This document shows, one piece after another, positions 1 to 5,920 of a stretch of 10,037 bases of DNA; position 1 is the stretch's first letter; each line of letters begins with the position of its first letter. The position numbers and the translations under genes are program-made. Below the pieces are notes generated by a model that was not told the origin of the DNA, did no database searches, and saw only the letters and a list, made by a program, of their open reading frames with translations. The DNA is from Bacteroidales bacterium (lineage in GTDB: Bacteria > Bacteroidota > Bacteroidia > Bacteroidales > Paludibacteraceae). The stretch spans positions 1-10,037 of the forward strand of contig CAAFYY010000003.1 in assembly GCA_900767385.1 (NCBI GenBank), given 5' to 3'.

Positions 1-205
1 AGAAGCGGTTGAAATTGGGGTTTTGGATTGATTCTGCGAACAAATGGATGTTCTCCAAAGCTTCCTCTTGTGAGATTTCTCTGGTGATGTTTACCGTCCT
101 GTTCGGTTGGTCGCTGGAGTAAAGCAGGTCGTTGTTCTTGTATGGGGAGCAAGAAACAAACAACAGAATGGCCGTTAGCGCCATAAAGAATTTAATTTTC
201 CTCAT
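1..205 (-). CDS. Lipoprotein, N-terminal fragment (runs off left edge)
   Basis: Only the first 68 codons are in the window. The start is the ATG at 205, where a charged MRKIK stretch opens a hydrophobic signal peptide ending in the lipobox LFVSC. Cys19 would be the lipidated residue, so the product is probably exported and anchored in a membrane. The mature part begins with SPYKNN and later has ISQEEALENIHLFAESI. That stretch weakly recalls the Spi/streptopain propeptide ("ISxEEAL..A..F") at the N-terminus of Bacteroidales C10 cysteine peptidases. No catalytic region is visible, so this family guess is tentative. The gene has its own promoter (320-351), a leader of roughly 110 bases, and an upstream repeat shared with the operon at 3413. 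It could equally be an unrelated lipoprotein. Confidence 0.75.
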   Translation of the reverse strand, partial: MRKIKFFMALTAILLFVSCSPYKNNDLLYSSDQPNRTVNITREISQEEALENIHLFAESIQNPNFNRF

Positions 206-208
206 AGC

Positions 209-230
209 TGTTTAGTTTATTGTTTAGTTT
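209..230. repeat. Tandem 10-mer in the leader of the left-edge lipoprotein
   Basis: The 10-mer TGTTTAGTTT occurs twice (209-218 and 221-230), separated by AT. On the coding (minus) strand it reads AAACTAAACA twice, ending 3 bases before the ATG at 205. It lies in the untranslated leader where a ribosome-binding region would be. No Shine-Dalgarno motif is present, as is usual in Bacteroidota, where A-rich leaders often serve instead. Any function is unknown. Confidence 0.6.
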
Positions 231-319
231 TTATGTGTTGTATGTTCCGCCAATAAGAAATAAAGAAACTCCGATAGGAATATCCCCCGCTTGGGTATCG
301 TTGGTTTGGTTTCGTGCGG

Positions 320-351
320 CAAAACTAATCATTATTTTTGAAACTACCAAA
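320..351 (-). promoter_or_regulatory. Bacteroidota-type promoter for the left-edge lipoprotein
   Basis: On the minus strand, TTTG (351-348) is followed by a 20-base spacer and TAGTTTTG (327-320). This matches the Bacteroidota consensus of a -33 TTTG and a -7 TAnnTTTG. Transcription should begin near 313, leaving a leader of about 110 bases before the ATG at 205. The -33 element sits at the end of the duplicated repeat, exactly as in the promoter at 3442-3473. Confidence 0.75.
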
Positions 352-472
352 TTTTTACTGACAAAAATCGCTGATACAATGAAATTTGCTTGTTTGCTTA
401 CAACCTTTAAGCAAACCATAGCCGCACCCCCGGACTTCCCGCAGTGCAACGCTTGCAATCTGCAACCAGACG
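348..472 (-). repeat. Duplicated upstream repeat, copy 1
   Basis: Positions 370-472 align without gaps to 3493-3595, with about 11 mismatches in 103 bases by hand count. A looser match continues to the CCAAAT at each promoter's -33 element. The repeat contains a perfect 9-bp inverted repeat, GTTTGCTTA (392-400) and TAAGCAAAC (408-416), with a 7-base loop. The same reading frame is open in both copies, but most differences change the amino acid, so it is probably not coding. It sits directly upstream of the lipoprotein promoter and downstream of the previous gene's terminator. It may be a regulatory element or a small dispersed repeat. Confidence 0.85.
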
Positions 473-500
473 CTCTGAAATGAGGGTTTCTTGAACTATA

Positions 501-535
501 ATAAACAAAAACAGCCCCGCTGTGCAAGCGAGGCT
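501..535 (-). terminator. Hairpin terminator after the propeller-like lipoprotein
   Basis: On the minus strand an imperfect hairpin (535-513) pairs AGCC with GGCT and CGCT with AGCG, around a one-base mismatch and a 5-base loop. It is followed by a T-rich tract, GTTTTTGTTTATT (512-500). It begins 22 bases past the stop codon at 558, as expected for a factor-independent terminator closing the two-gene operon. Confidence 0.75.
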
Positions 536-557
536 GAGGGGTATGAGGTAAAAAAAA

Positions 558-1868
558 CTATTTCTTGCGTTTGGCTTTTGTTTTGACGTGATTAAGAGCA
601 ATGTGTGGTGTACCGTAACTACACCTAGGCCACATTATCCATCCTTCTTTACTGGTAGAATAGAAACTTGAGTCCATCTGAATTTGTCCGTTCCTCAACA
701 TTTCTACAAGATCGTAGTCATATCGACAAGATACTTTGCCGTTTTCAAAGTGCCACTCAAGAGCAAATCGCTTTTTATCGTTAGTCCAATTGTTGGTTTC
801 GCAAATGGAATATATCATGTCGCCATCAATGACCATGTCTATTACATAGGCCCATTCTTCTTTGACCTTTTTTCTATCCGTAGCTTGAGCCGTACCTTCC
901 AAGAAATATTCGGATGTTACTGGTGGAGCTTCCCACCATGTTGCATAGATTTTTCCATTTTTCCAGATGACAGGACATTCGTCGATTCTTCCCCCTACAT
1001 AAACATCATCACCCACAATAGCCAAAGCTCTTGCTTCAGACTCTACGGCATAATTGGGAAATTCCAATTCTATCGGGCTGCAGTTCTCCCAAACATAGGC
1101 CTTGCCTTGATTATGTCCACAAGTCAAAATGACACTGTCCCCGAATGCAATATCGTATGCACCTCCGTTATAATCCGTTAAGTAAAAAGGAGTTCTTACA
1201 TTATTGGCTTCGCAATAAAAACCAACTCTGTCTTTGACGCCTACGAAATAGAGTTTATCGCCATGTTTTTTGCATCTTTTAATTTCTGCCTTTCTAATGC
1301 TGTAAATTTCTTCTTGCTGTTCGGCAATTTTCGTAGGCTCTTCACCGTTGACCGAAAGATAGTATGCCTCATAGGTGTAGTTCTCGCCTGGAACAGTAGA
1401 CCTGAATATGTAAAAAATGTCGTCGCCGTCATTGCCGATTATCAGTCCTTCAGCAAATCCGGGCAAGTCGAAAAATTTCTTTGTACCATTGACTTCAATA
1501 AAAGGCTCACAGGAAAACATGCTGTCAACTGTTGTACCGAGTGTTTCGTTATAGCAGGCTTTAATAACGTTATGAGCACCGGTATAACATGTTTTATCTT
1601 GTGTCTTGAAACAATCATTAATGTATGTTGTTTCTGCTCCAGTTGGAAATCTACCATTTTCATCAACACTTGTTATGGCGACCTCTCCCAATAGAGTTAC
1701 TTCATCATTACACAAAAAATAACTATGTGCACTCCAGTTTTGTGGTCTTTCTTCCTTGATTGTGTAGTAGTAACTACGGCCAGCCAATTCCAGTTCTTGT
1801 CGGCAACTTATTAATGCCACAAATAACGTTATGACAATTAGGTAGTTTTGTATTTTTCTCGTTCTCAT
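558..1868 (-). CDS. Surface or periplasmic lipoprotein with propeller-like repeats
   Basis: This 436-residue protein starts with a lipoprotein signal (MRTRKIQNYLIVITLFVALISC), with lipobox LISC and Cys22 as the lipid site. The mature region has no membrane segments. Its middle carries short repeated units of the form "D-VYVGG...P-VIWKNGKIY" and "KAYVWENCSPIEL", separated by "ALAIVGDD"-like strands. This pattern is typical of beta-propeller-like Bacteroidales lipoproteins in which WKNG turns recur; that reading is an inference. About a dozen cysteines are spread through the mature part, which is notable. The C-terminus is strongly basic (KTKAKRKK). The ATG at 1868 lies 6 bases after the stop of the T9SS beta-helix gene, with no promoter between, so the two are probably co-transcribed. 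Ligand and exact function are not recognisable. Confidence 0.85.
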   Translation of the reverse strand: MRTRKIQNYLIVITLFVALISCRQELELAGRSYYYTIKEERPQNWSAHSYFLCNDEVTLLGEVAITSVDENGRFPTGAETTYINDCFKTQDKTCYTGAHNVIKACYNETLGTTVDSMFSCEPFIEVNGTKKFFDLPGFAEGLIIGNDGDDIFYIFRSTVPGENYTYEAYYLSVNGEEPTKIAEQQEEIYSIRKAEIKRCKKHGDKLYFVGVKDRVGFYCEANNVRTPFYLTDYNGGAYDIAFGDSVILTCGHNQGKAYVWENCSPIELEFPNYAVESEARALAIVGDDVYVGGRIDECPVIWKNGKIYATWWEAPPVTSEYFLEGTAQATDRKKVKEEWAYVIDMVIDGDMIYSICETNNWTNDKKRFALEWHFENGKVSCRYDYDLVEMLRNGQIQMDSSFYSTSKEGWIMWPRCSYGTPHIALNHVKTKAKRKK

Positions 1869-1874
1869 AACTAA

Positions 1875-3413
1875 TTATTTTATAAAAAGGATTTCTTTAG
1901 CAATAATTGTGTTGTTCTGTGTAATGACAATGATATACATCCCATTATACATAGGAGCACCAATTGAAGCTTCGTTGTTCAGCATCATTTGCGATATAAT
2001 GTGTCCGTTGGAGTCATAGATTGTCGCTTTGTACGAACCTATGATGTTTTTTATGAAAATAGGCTGATTCGTAGAAACTTTTGTGGGAACTATAGACGGG
2101 ATTCTTTGAACGTAGTTTGTTGGTGAGGTCGGTGGCGCGTATTCAACAGGAGAAATTACATTGCCGCCCATAATATCTGTTTGGTTCAACCACTCTCTAA
2201 TATGGTCTGTTTCTGTGCTGTTTTTGGTATTCTGTATTGCTCCGGCATCAATTTTCGGTATGTCAAAAAAAGGCTCATAACAAAATCTGTTTTTGTTGTT
2301 CGCATCATAATACCAAAATGCAAATGGAATATGATAGTAATATAAGAGATAGGTTTGGAAGTATGGATAGAGTTTATAGTCACCCCAACTAATGGCGGGG
2401 CTTCCAAACTGTGGCTCGCAGTCGGGTAGTAACATTGGATCAGAGTCAATCGTATTACCTAAATCAATTCCATACACATTCCAATCGGATAGCGGGTTGG
2501 AGGTGTGTTCTATGATAGAATTCTTGTAATATATCTCTGGAGGATACTGACCATAAGTAGCATCGATAATTCTATCTCCATAGCCATTTTTCCAAACAAT
2601 AGAGTTGTAGATTTTGCAGATTGATTTGTTGGCGTAAGAATAATACAAAGAAAGCGGATGATTGTTCCACATAGAATCACAATCATTCCATACAATTGTG
2701 GAGTTGTATATCTTAAATTGTGAATAGGCAGATACTGCCAAAGAGGCAGGCCATCCTTCTCCATTGTTGTCTTTTACAATGACATCCACCAAGGACGTTG
2801 TTGCGTAGAAATCATTGTTTGGGTAGTATGGTGTATGTTCCAAGTAGAATGGAATACCTTTGTTGTCTTTGATGATAACATGTGAAATCCAAGCATTGGT
2901 GTTGACAATTCTGAAAGCTTCCTTTCTCCTTCCTGCTCCAGTTACGATGAAACCGTCAAACACGACATTGCCAGCGTGTGGAATTATGTCTTCAAACCAT
3001 ACAGCTCGGTCACCTTGAGCATCGATTATAGAAGGATTGGAAGTCCAGTCGGTTCTTTGGTCAAGACTTGTTTCATAGCCATTGAAACCACCATAAAAAT
3101 GAAGTCTACACAGACCACATCGGTATAAATGAGCTGAGTCGTATCCTGCACGGTGCATCCATACTTTATCGTATGTTCCGCCAGCTACGAAAATTGTGTC
3201 ATCGTCAGCAAGGTAAATCGGTCTTGACATTGCCGGAGAACCTGTCGGTGTCAAAAGTTCCTGAATATTCGGAGCCGCATCAGCCCAAGACGAACCATCC
3301 CTCGCACCGCTGCCGCCTGGATAAACATAATGAATAGTAGCATTAGATACCAGACTAACTGCGAGGAATACACACGTTAGCAAAATTGAGGAAAGTTGTT
3401 TTTTCATAGGCAT
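1875..3413 (-). CDS. Secreted right-handed beta-helix protein with T9SS sorting domain
   Basis: A 512-residue protein if started at the ATG at 3413; Met3 at 3407 is the alternative. Residues 1-25 form a signal peptide ending SLVSNA. From about residue 28 comes the Pmp-like motif YVYPGGSGARDGSSWADA, then IFVAGGTY and GGFNGYETSLDQRTDW, followed by strand repeats such as VVFDGFIVTG, IYNSTIVWND and IYNSIVWKNG. SDPMLLPDCEPQFGSPAI and IDAGAIQ (near 390) resemble the "choice-of-anchor Q" closing motif. After a Pro/Thr linker, residues from about 440 form a T9SS type A-like domain (IIGSYKATIYDSNGHII, YNGMYIIVI, ending LFIK). The family picture is export through Sec, then through T9SS to the cell surface; glycan or host binding is possible but not shown. 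It is first in an operon with the lipoprotein at 1868. An open frame continues to 3623 but runs through the repeat and promoter, so I rejected that start. Confidence 0.88.
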   Translation of the reverse strand: MPMKKQLSSILLTCVFLAVSLVSNATIHYVYPGGSGARDGSSWADAAPNIQELLTPTGSPAMSRPIYLADDDTIFVAGGTYDKVWMHRAGYDSAHLYRCGLCRLHFYGGFNGYETSLDQRTDWTSNPSIIDAQGDRAVWFEDIIPHAGNVVFDGFIVTGAGRRKEAFRIVNTNAWISHVIIKDNKGIPFYLEHTPYYPNNDFYATTSLVDVIVKDNNGEGWPASLAVSAYSQFKIYNSTIVWNDCDSMWNNHPLSLYYSYANKSICKIYNSIVWKNGYGDRIIDATYGQYPPEIYYKNSIIEHTSNPLSDWNVYGIDLGNTIDSDPMLLPDCEPQFGSPAISWGDYKLYPYFQTYLLYYYHIPFAFWYYDANNKNRFCYEPFFDIPKIDAGAIQNTKNSTETDHIREWLNQTDIMGGNVISPVEYAPPTSPTNYVQRIPSIVPTKVSTNQPIFIKNIIGSYKATIYDSNGHIISQMMLNNEASIGAPMYNGMYIIVITQNNTIIAKEILFIK

Positions 3414-3441
3414 GTTATTTTGTTTCTGTGAGTTGTCGCTG

Positions 3442-3473
3442 CAAAGATAATATAACAAAACTAAACAACCAAA
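3442..3473 (-). promoter_or_regulatory. Bacteroidota-type promoter for the beta-helix/lipoprotein operon
   Basis: On the minus strand, TTTG (3473-3470), a 20-base spacer and TATCTTTG (3449-3442) match the -33/-7 consensus fully. The start of transcription should fall near 3435, giving a leader of about 22 bases before the ATG at 3413. The spacer length and the position relative to the upstream repeat match the promoter at 320-351, although the spacer sequences differ. Confidence 0.8.
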
Positions 3474-3595
3474 TATTTTGCCAATAAAAACCGCTGATAC
3501 AATGAAATTTGTCTGTTTGCTTACAGTCTTTAAGCAAACCATAGCGACACCCACGGACTTCCCGCAGTGCAATGCTTGCAAGATGAAACCAGACG
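3470..3595 (-). repeat. Duplicated upstream repeat, copy 2
   Basis: This is the second copy of the element at 348-472, in the same orientation. The inverted repeat GTTTGCTTA (3515-3523) and TAAGCAAAC (3531-3539) is unchanged, while the 7-base loop differs at two positions (CAGTCTT here, CAACCTT in copy 1). Homology to copy 1 fades beyond 3595. The inner edge of the hairpin is 41 bases from the -33 element here and 40 in copy 1. Confidence 0.85.
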
Positions 3596-3795
3596 GATTT
3601 TGCTGCGATCGTCTGTCCTGCAATCGGGACGAACTGTTTCTGCTATTGTAATGGATGGTCGTTACTTATGCGGTCCGGGCTTTTGGTTGAGGAATACTCT
3701 CGCTGCAACTTGCAGTAAGTTCGGGGCGGTTCGGTTTGCGTTTTGTGCCAACTCGCACAAAGTCCGTGCACGACAGTTTTTGTGTTTGCGTACAC
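3596..3795. other. Gene-free stretch with small inverted repeats
   Basis: I see no convincing gene here. It contains several short inverted repeats: TTTGTGC (3742-3748) against GCACAAA (3755-3761) with a 6-base loop, and a near-palindrome CTGCAA-C-TTGCAG in 3701-3720. It joins the repeat on one side to the broken mobile-element remnant on the other, so it may itself be debris of a mobile element. I found no second copy in this window. Confidence 0.4.
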
Positions 3796-4263
3796 TTAGC
3801 AAAGTTTGTTCTTCTCAAAGATATTCTTTTTTATGACTACAGGCTTTCCTTTTGCACCGATAGCCGCATCTACATTCTTTGGTAGTTTAGGGAGCTCTAT
3901 ATTGCGAGTAGGTGCAGTGAAATCTTCATCCGTAATCCCGTCTATTGACGAAATTTTCTCCACCTTCAATGTTCCATCTTGGTTCAGTGGATTGCCTTGA
4001 ATATCTTCCATAGCATACCTCGTTCCACCGTTTCCGTCTGGACCATTGCCGTCCTTGGACCTCTCATAGGCAGCAGATTCTTCCTTGGAAGAACCTTTCG
4101 TCAGTGGCAAGATGTCCACGCTACGCTCACTCAAGATAGACAGCAATGCCGGTGGCACGATGTCAAACCTCACACCAAAGTCCTCAAACTCGGCTACACA
4201 ATCATCAGCAACCTCTTCCCAAGGAACGATACGAGTCGGTTTGTCCCAATGTGAGAAGAATAA
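3796..4263 (-). pseudogene. Remnant of a mobile-element polyprotein (PBECR2-like start?)
   Basis: An open frame of 155 codons with no ATG; an in-frame TAG at 4264-4266 bounds it upstream and the first internal possible start is a GTG at 4173. The translation is protein-like: DKPTRIVPWEEVADDC, then GVRFDIVPPALLSILSERSV, a Gly/Asn/Asp linker, RYAMEDIQGNPLNQDGTL, and finally ELPKLPKNVDAAIGAKGKP followed by VVIKKNIFEKN. From memory, the last part resembles the start of PBECR2-like nuclease domains, found in large polyproteins of Bacteroidales phages and conjugative elements. The homology seems to stop abruptly after FEKN, where the domain should continue for about 100 residues. I therefore read it as a fragment cut at both ends. 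The family call is from recollection and could be wrong; the truncated, startless state is seen directly. Confidence 0.5.
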
Positions 4264-4360
4264 CTACGTCTTTATCACAACTTTTCTTACTTATTGTTGA
4301 TTGATGCCACAAGGTCATCAAGAACTCTCTTCCTCATTTTATATTTTAGGAAAATAGTCG

Positions 4361-4368
4361 TATATTTG
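4361..4368 (+). promoter_or_regulatory. Promoter -7 element for the lptF-ribBA unit
   Basis: TATATTTG fits the Bacteroidota -7 consensus TAnnTTTG. At the expected spacing (20 bases) the -33 position holds TTTT (4337-4340) rather than TTTG, so the upstream half is weak. Transcription should start near 4374, leaving only about 9 bases before the ATG at 4383, which would make the mRNA nearly leaderless. Confidence 0.6.
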
Positions 4369-4382
4369 CAGACTAATAGGCT

Positions 4383-5903
4383 ATGAAGATACCACGCATC
4401 AAAAAGCTTGACACTTACATGATTAAGAGCTTCCTCGGGTTGTTCTTTGTCACCTTTTTCATCTGTTTGTTCATCGTCATCATGCAGTTTCTGTGGATGC
4501 ACGTGAACGACCTGGTGGGAAAGGGTTTGCCTATGAAGGTCCTCATGCAGTTCTTCTTCTACGCATCGCTCTCTATGGTGCCTATGGCATTGCCGCTGGC
4601 TATCCTGCTCGCCTCGCTGATGACATTCGGCAACTTGGGCGAACGGTTTGAACTGCTGGCAATGAAGTCGGCAGGTATCTCGCTGTTCCGCATCATGAGG
4701 TCGCTCATCGTGACGATATCTTTCGTGGTCGTTGGTGCTTTCTTCTTCTCCAACAACGTCATCCCAGTGGCACAGAAGAAGATGTGGACTCTGATGTTCT
4801 CCATCCGCCAGACGTCGCCCGAGTTGGACGTCCCTGTCGGCGAGTTCTACAGCGGCATCAGAGGCATGAACCTCTATGTGCGAAGCAAAAACCACAAGAC
4901 ACAGGCACTGGAGAATGTGATGATCTACGACTTCTCGCAAGGCTTCAACAACGCCTCGGTGACAACGGCCGATTCCGTACACATCAAACTGACAGAAGAC
5001 AAGCGAAACCTTGTGCTGCAACTCTTTGGTGGCGAACAGTTTGAAAACCTCAAGAAGCAGCAGTTCACCGGCACGTCGAATGTGCCTTACCGTCGCGAAA
5101 CATTCAAGGAGAAGGAGATTCTGATTGATTTCGACTCCAACTTCCAAGAGATTGACGAGAGCGTTTTGGACAATCAACACGTCAGCAAGAACATTATCCG
5201 TCTGACCCACGACATCGACTCGGCCAACCGTCGCTGCGACTCGCTGCAGAAGGCGTTTGCCGTCAAGATAACACACGACGAATACTTCAACAAGGCCTAC
5301 GAGAAGACGGCGAGAGAGATGGCACACAACGAGGTGCTGAAGGCTCAGGAACCGATTACCAACATCGACTCCGCCTTCCTCGCCTGCTCGCAGAGAGAGA
5401 TGGAGGCCGTCAGCAGGATGGCACAGCAGAAAGAACAGAACACCCGCGCCACCGTCACTTTCCATCGCATCAACGTGGACGACGTAAGCGATTTCAGCGC
5501 GCGCCACAACATCGAGTGGCACCAGAAGTTCACACTCAGTCTGGCTTGCCTCATATTCTTCTTTATCGGTGCGCCTCTCGGTGCCATCATCGGCAAGGGC
5601 GGACTCGGCATGCCTGCAGTCATCAGCATCGTTCTGTTCCTGGTCTACTACGTGGTCAACACGACCGGCATTAAGATGGCACGCGAGATGATCTGGCCAG
5701 TATGGCAAGGTATGTGGCTCAGCTCAATCGTGCTGGCGCCCATCGGCATCTTCTTCACCTACAAAGCTGCCACCGACAGCGCCATCTTCAAGAGCGATGC
5801 CTATAAGATATGGTGGAGCAACCTCAAAGAGTTGTGGAAGAATCTGCACGACAAGGAGTACCGCGCCAACCTAACCAAGAAATTGATAAGAAAAAAACAA
5901 TAA
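4383..5903 (+). CDS. LptF/LptG-family permease (lipopolysaccharide export)
   Basis: A 506-residue inner-membrane permease of the YjgP/YjgQ family. In known systems LptF and LptG pair with the ATPase LptB to pull lipopolysaccharide from the inner membrane into the LptC/LptA bridge. Three N-terminal membrane segments lie at about residues 14-36, 53-82 and 103-128, with the cytoplasmic stretch ERFELLAMKSAGIS between the second and third. A long soluble, largely periplasmic domain follows (about 130-375). Three C-terminal segments start at the conserved HQKFTLSLACLIFFFIGAPL and GAIIGKGGLG, and a short basic tail ends the protein. The soluble domain is longer than in the roughly 360-residue proteobacterial proteins, including a charged, probably helical part (about 255-350), as is common in Bacteroidota. 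LptF and LptG cannot be told apart here, so I give no symbol. ribBA follows after 17 bases. Confidence 0.92.
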   Translation: MKIPRIKKLDTYMIKSFLGLFFVTFFICLFIVIMQFLWMHVNDLVGKGLPMKVLMQFFFYASLSMVPMALPLAILLASLMTFGNLGERFELLAMKSAGISLFRIMRSLIVTISFVVVGAFFFSNNVIPVAQKKMWTLMFSIRQTSPELDVPVGEFYSGIRGMNLYVRSKNHKTQALENVMIYDFSQGFNNASVTTADSVHIKLTEDKRNLVLQLFGGEQFENLKKQQFTGTSNVPYRRETFKEKEILIDFDSNFQEIDESVLDNQHVSKNIIRLTHDIDSANRRCDSLQKAFAVKITHDEYFNKAYEKTAREMAHNEVLKAQEPITNIDSAFLACSQREMEAVSRMAQQKEQNTRATVTFHRINVDDVSDFSARHNIEWHQKFTLSLACLIFFFIGAPLGAIIGKGGLGMPAVISIVLFLVYYVVNTTGIKMAREMIWPVWQGMWLSSIVLAPIGIFFTYKAATDSAIFKSDAYKIWWSNLKELWKNLHDKEYRANLTKKLIRKKQ

Positions 5904-5920
5904 TACACAATATTTTCGCA

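Noticed and set aside
231..527. A 98-residue minus-strand protein covering repeat copy 1
   Set aside because: The frame is also open in copy 2, but most base differences between the copies change the amino acid, and it overlaps a terminator and a promoter. A repeat is the simpler reading.
684..1694. Plus-strand open frames of 165 and 143 residues
   Set aside because: They are antisense to the lipoprotein gene at 558-1868, which has a clear signal peptide, operon context and terminator.
3414..3623. N-terminal extension of the beta-helix protein to a start at 3623
   Set aside because: The extension would translate the repeat and the promoter and would place the signal peptide about 70 residues inside the protein.
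4287..5708. A 473-residue open frame on the minus strand
   Set aside because: It lies antisense to the well-supported LptF/LptG-family gene and has an abnormal His/Val/Asp-rich composition typical of a shadow of a G+C-rich gene.
5810..5920. Longer RibBA start inside the upstream permease gene
   Set aside because: The extra 37 residues are unlike RibB, and the ATG at 5921 gives the usual RibB N-terminus.
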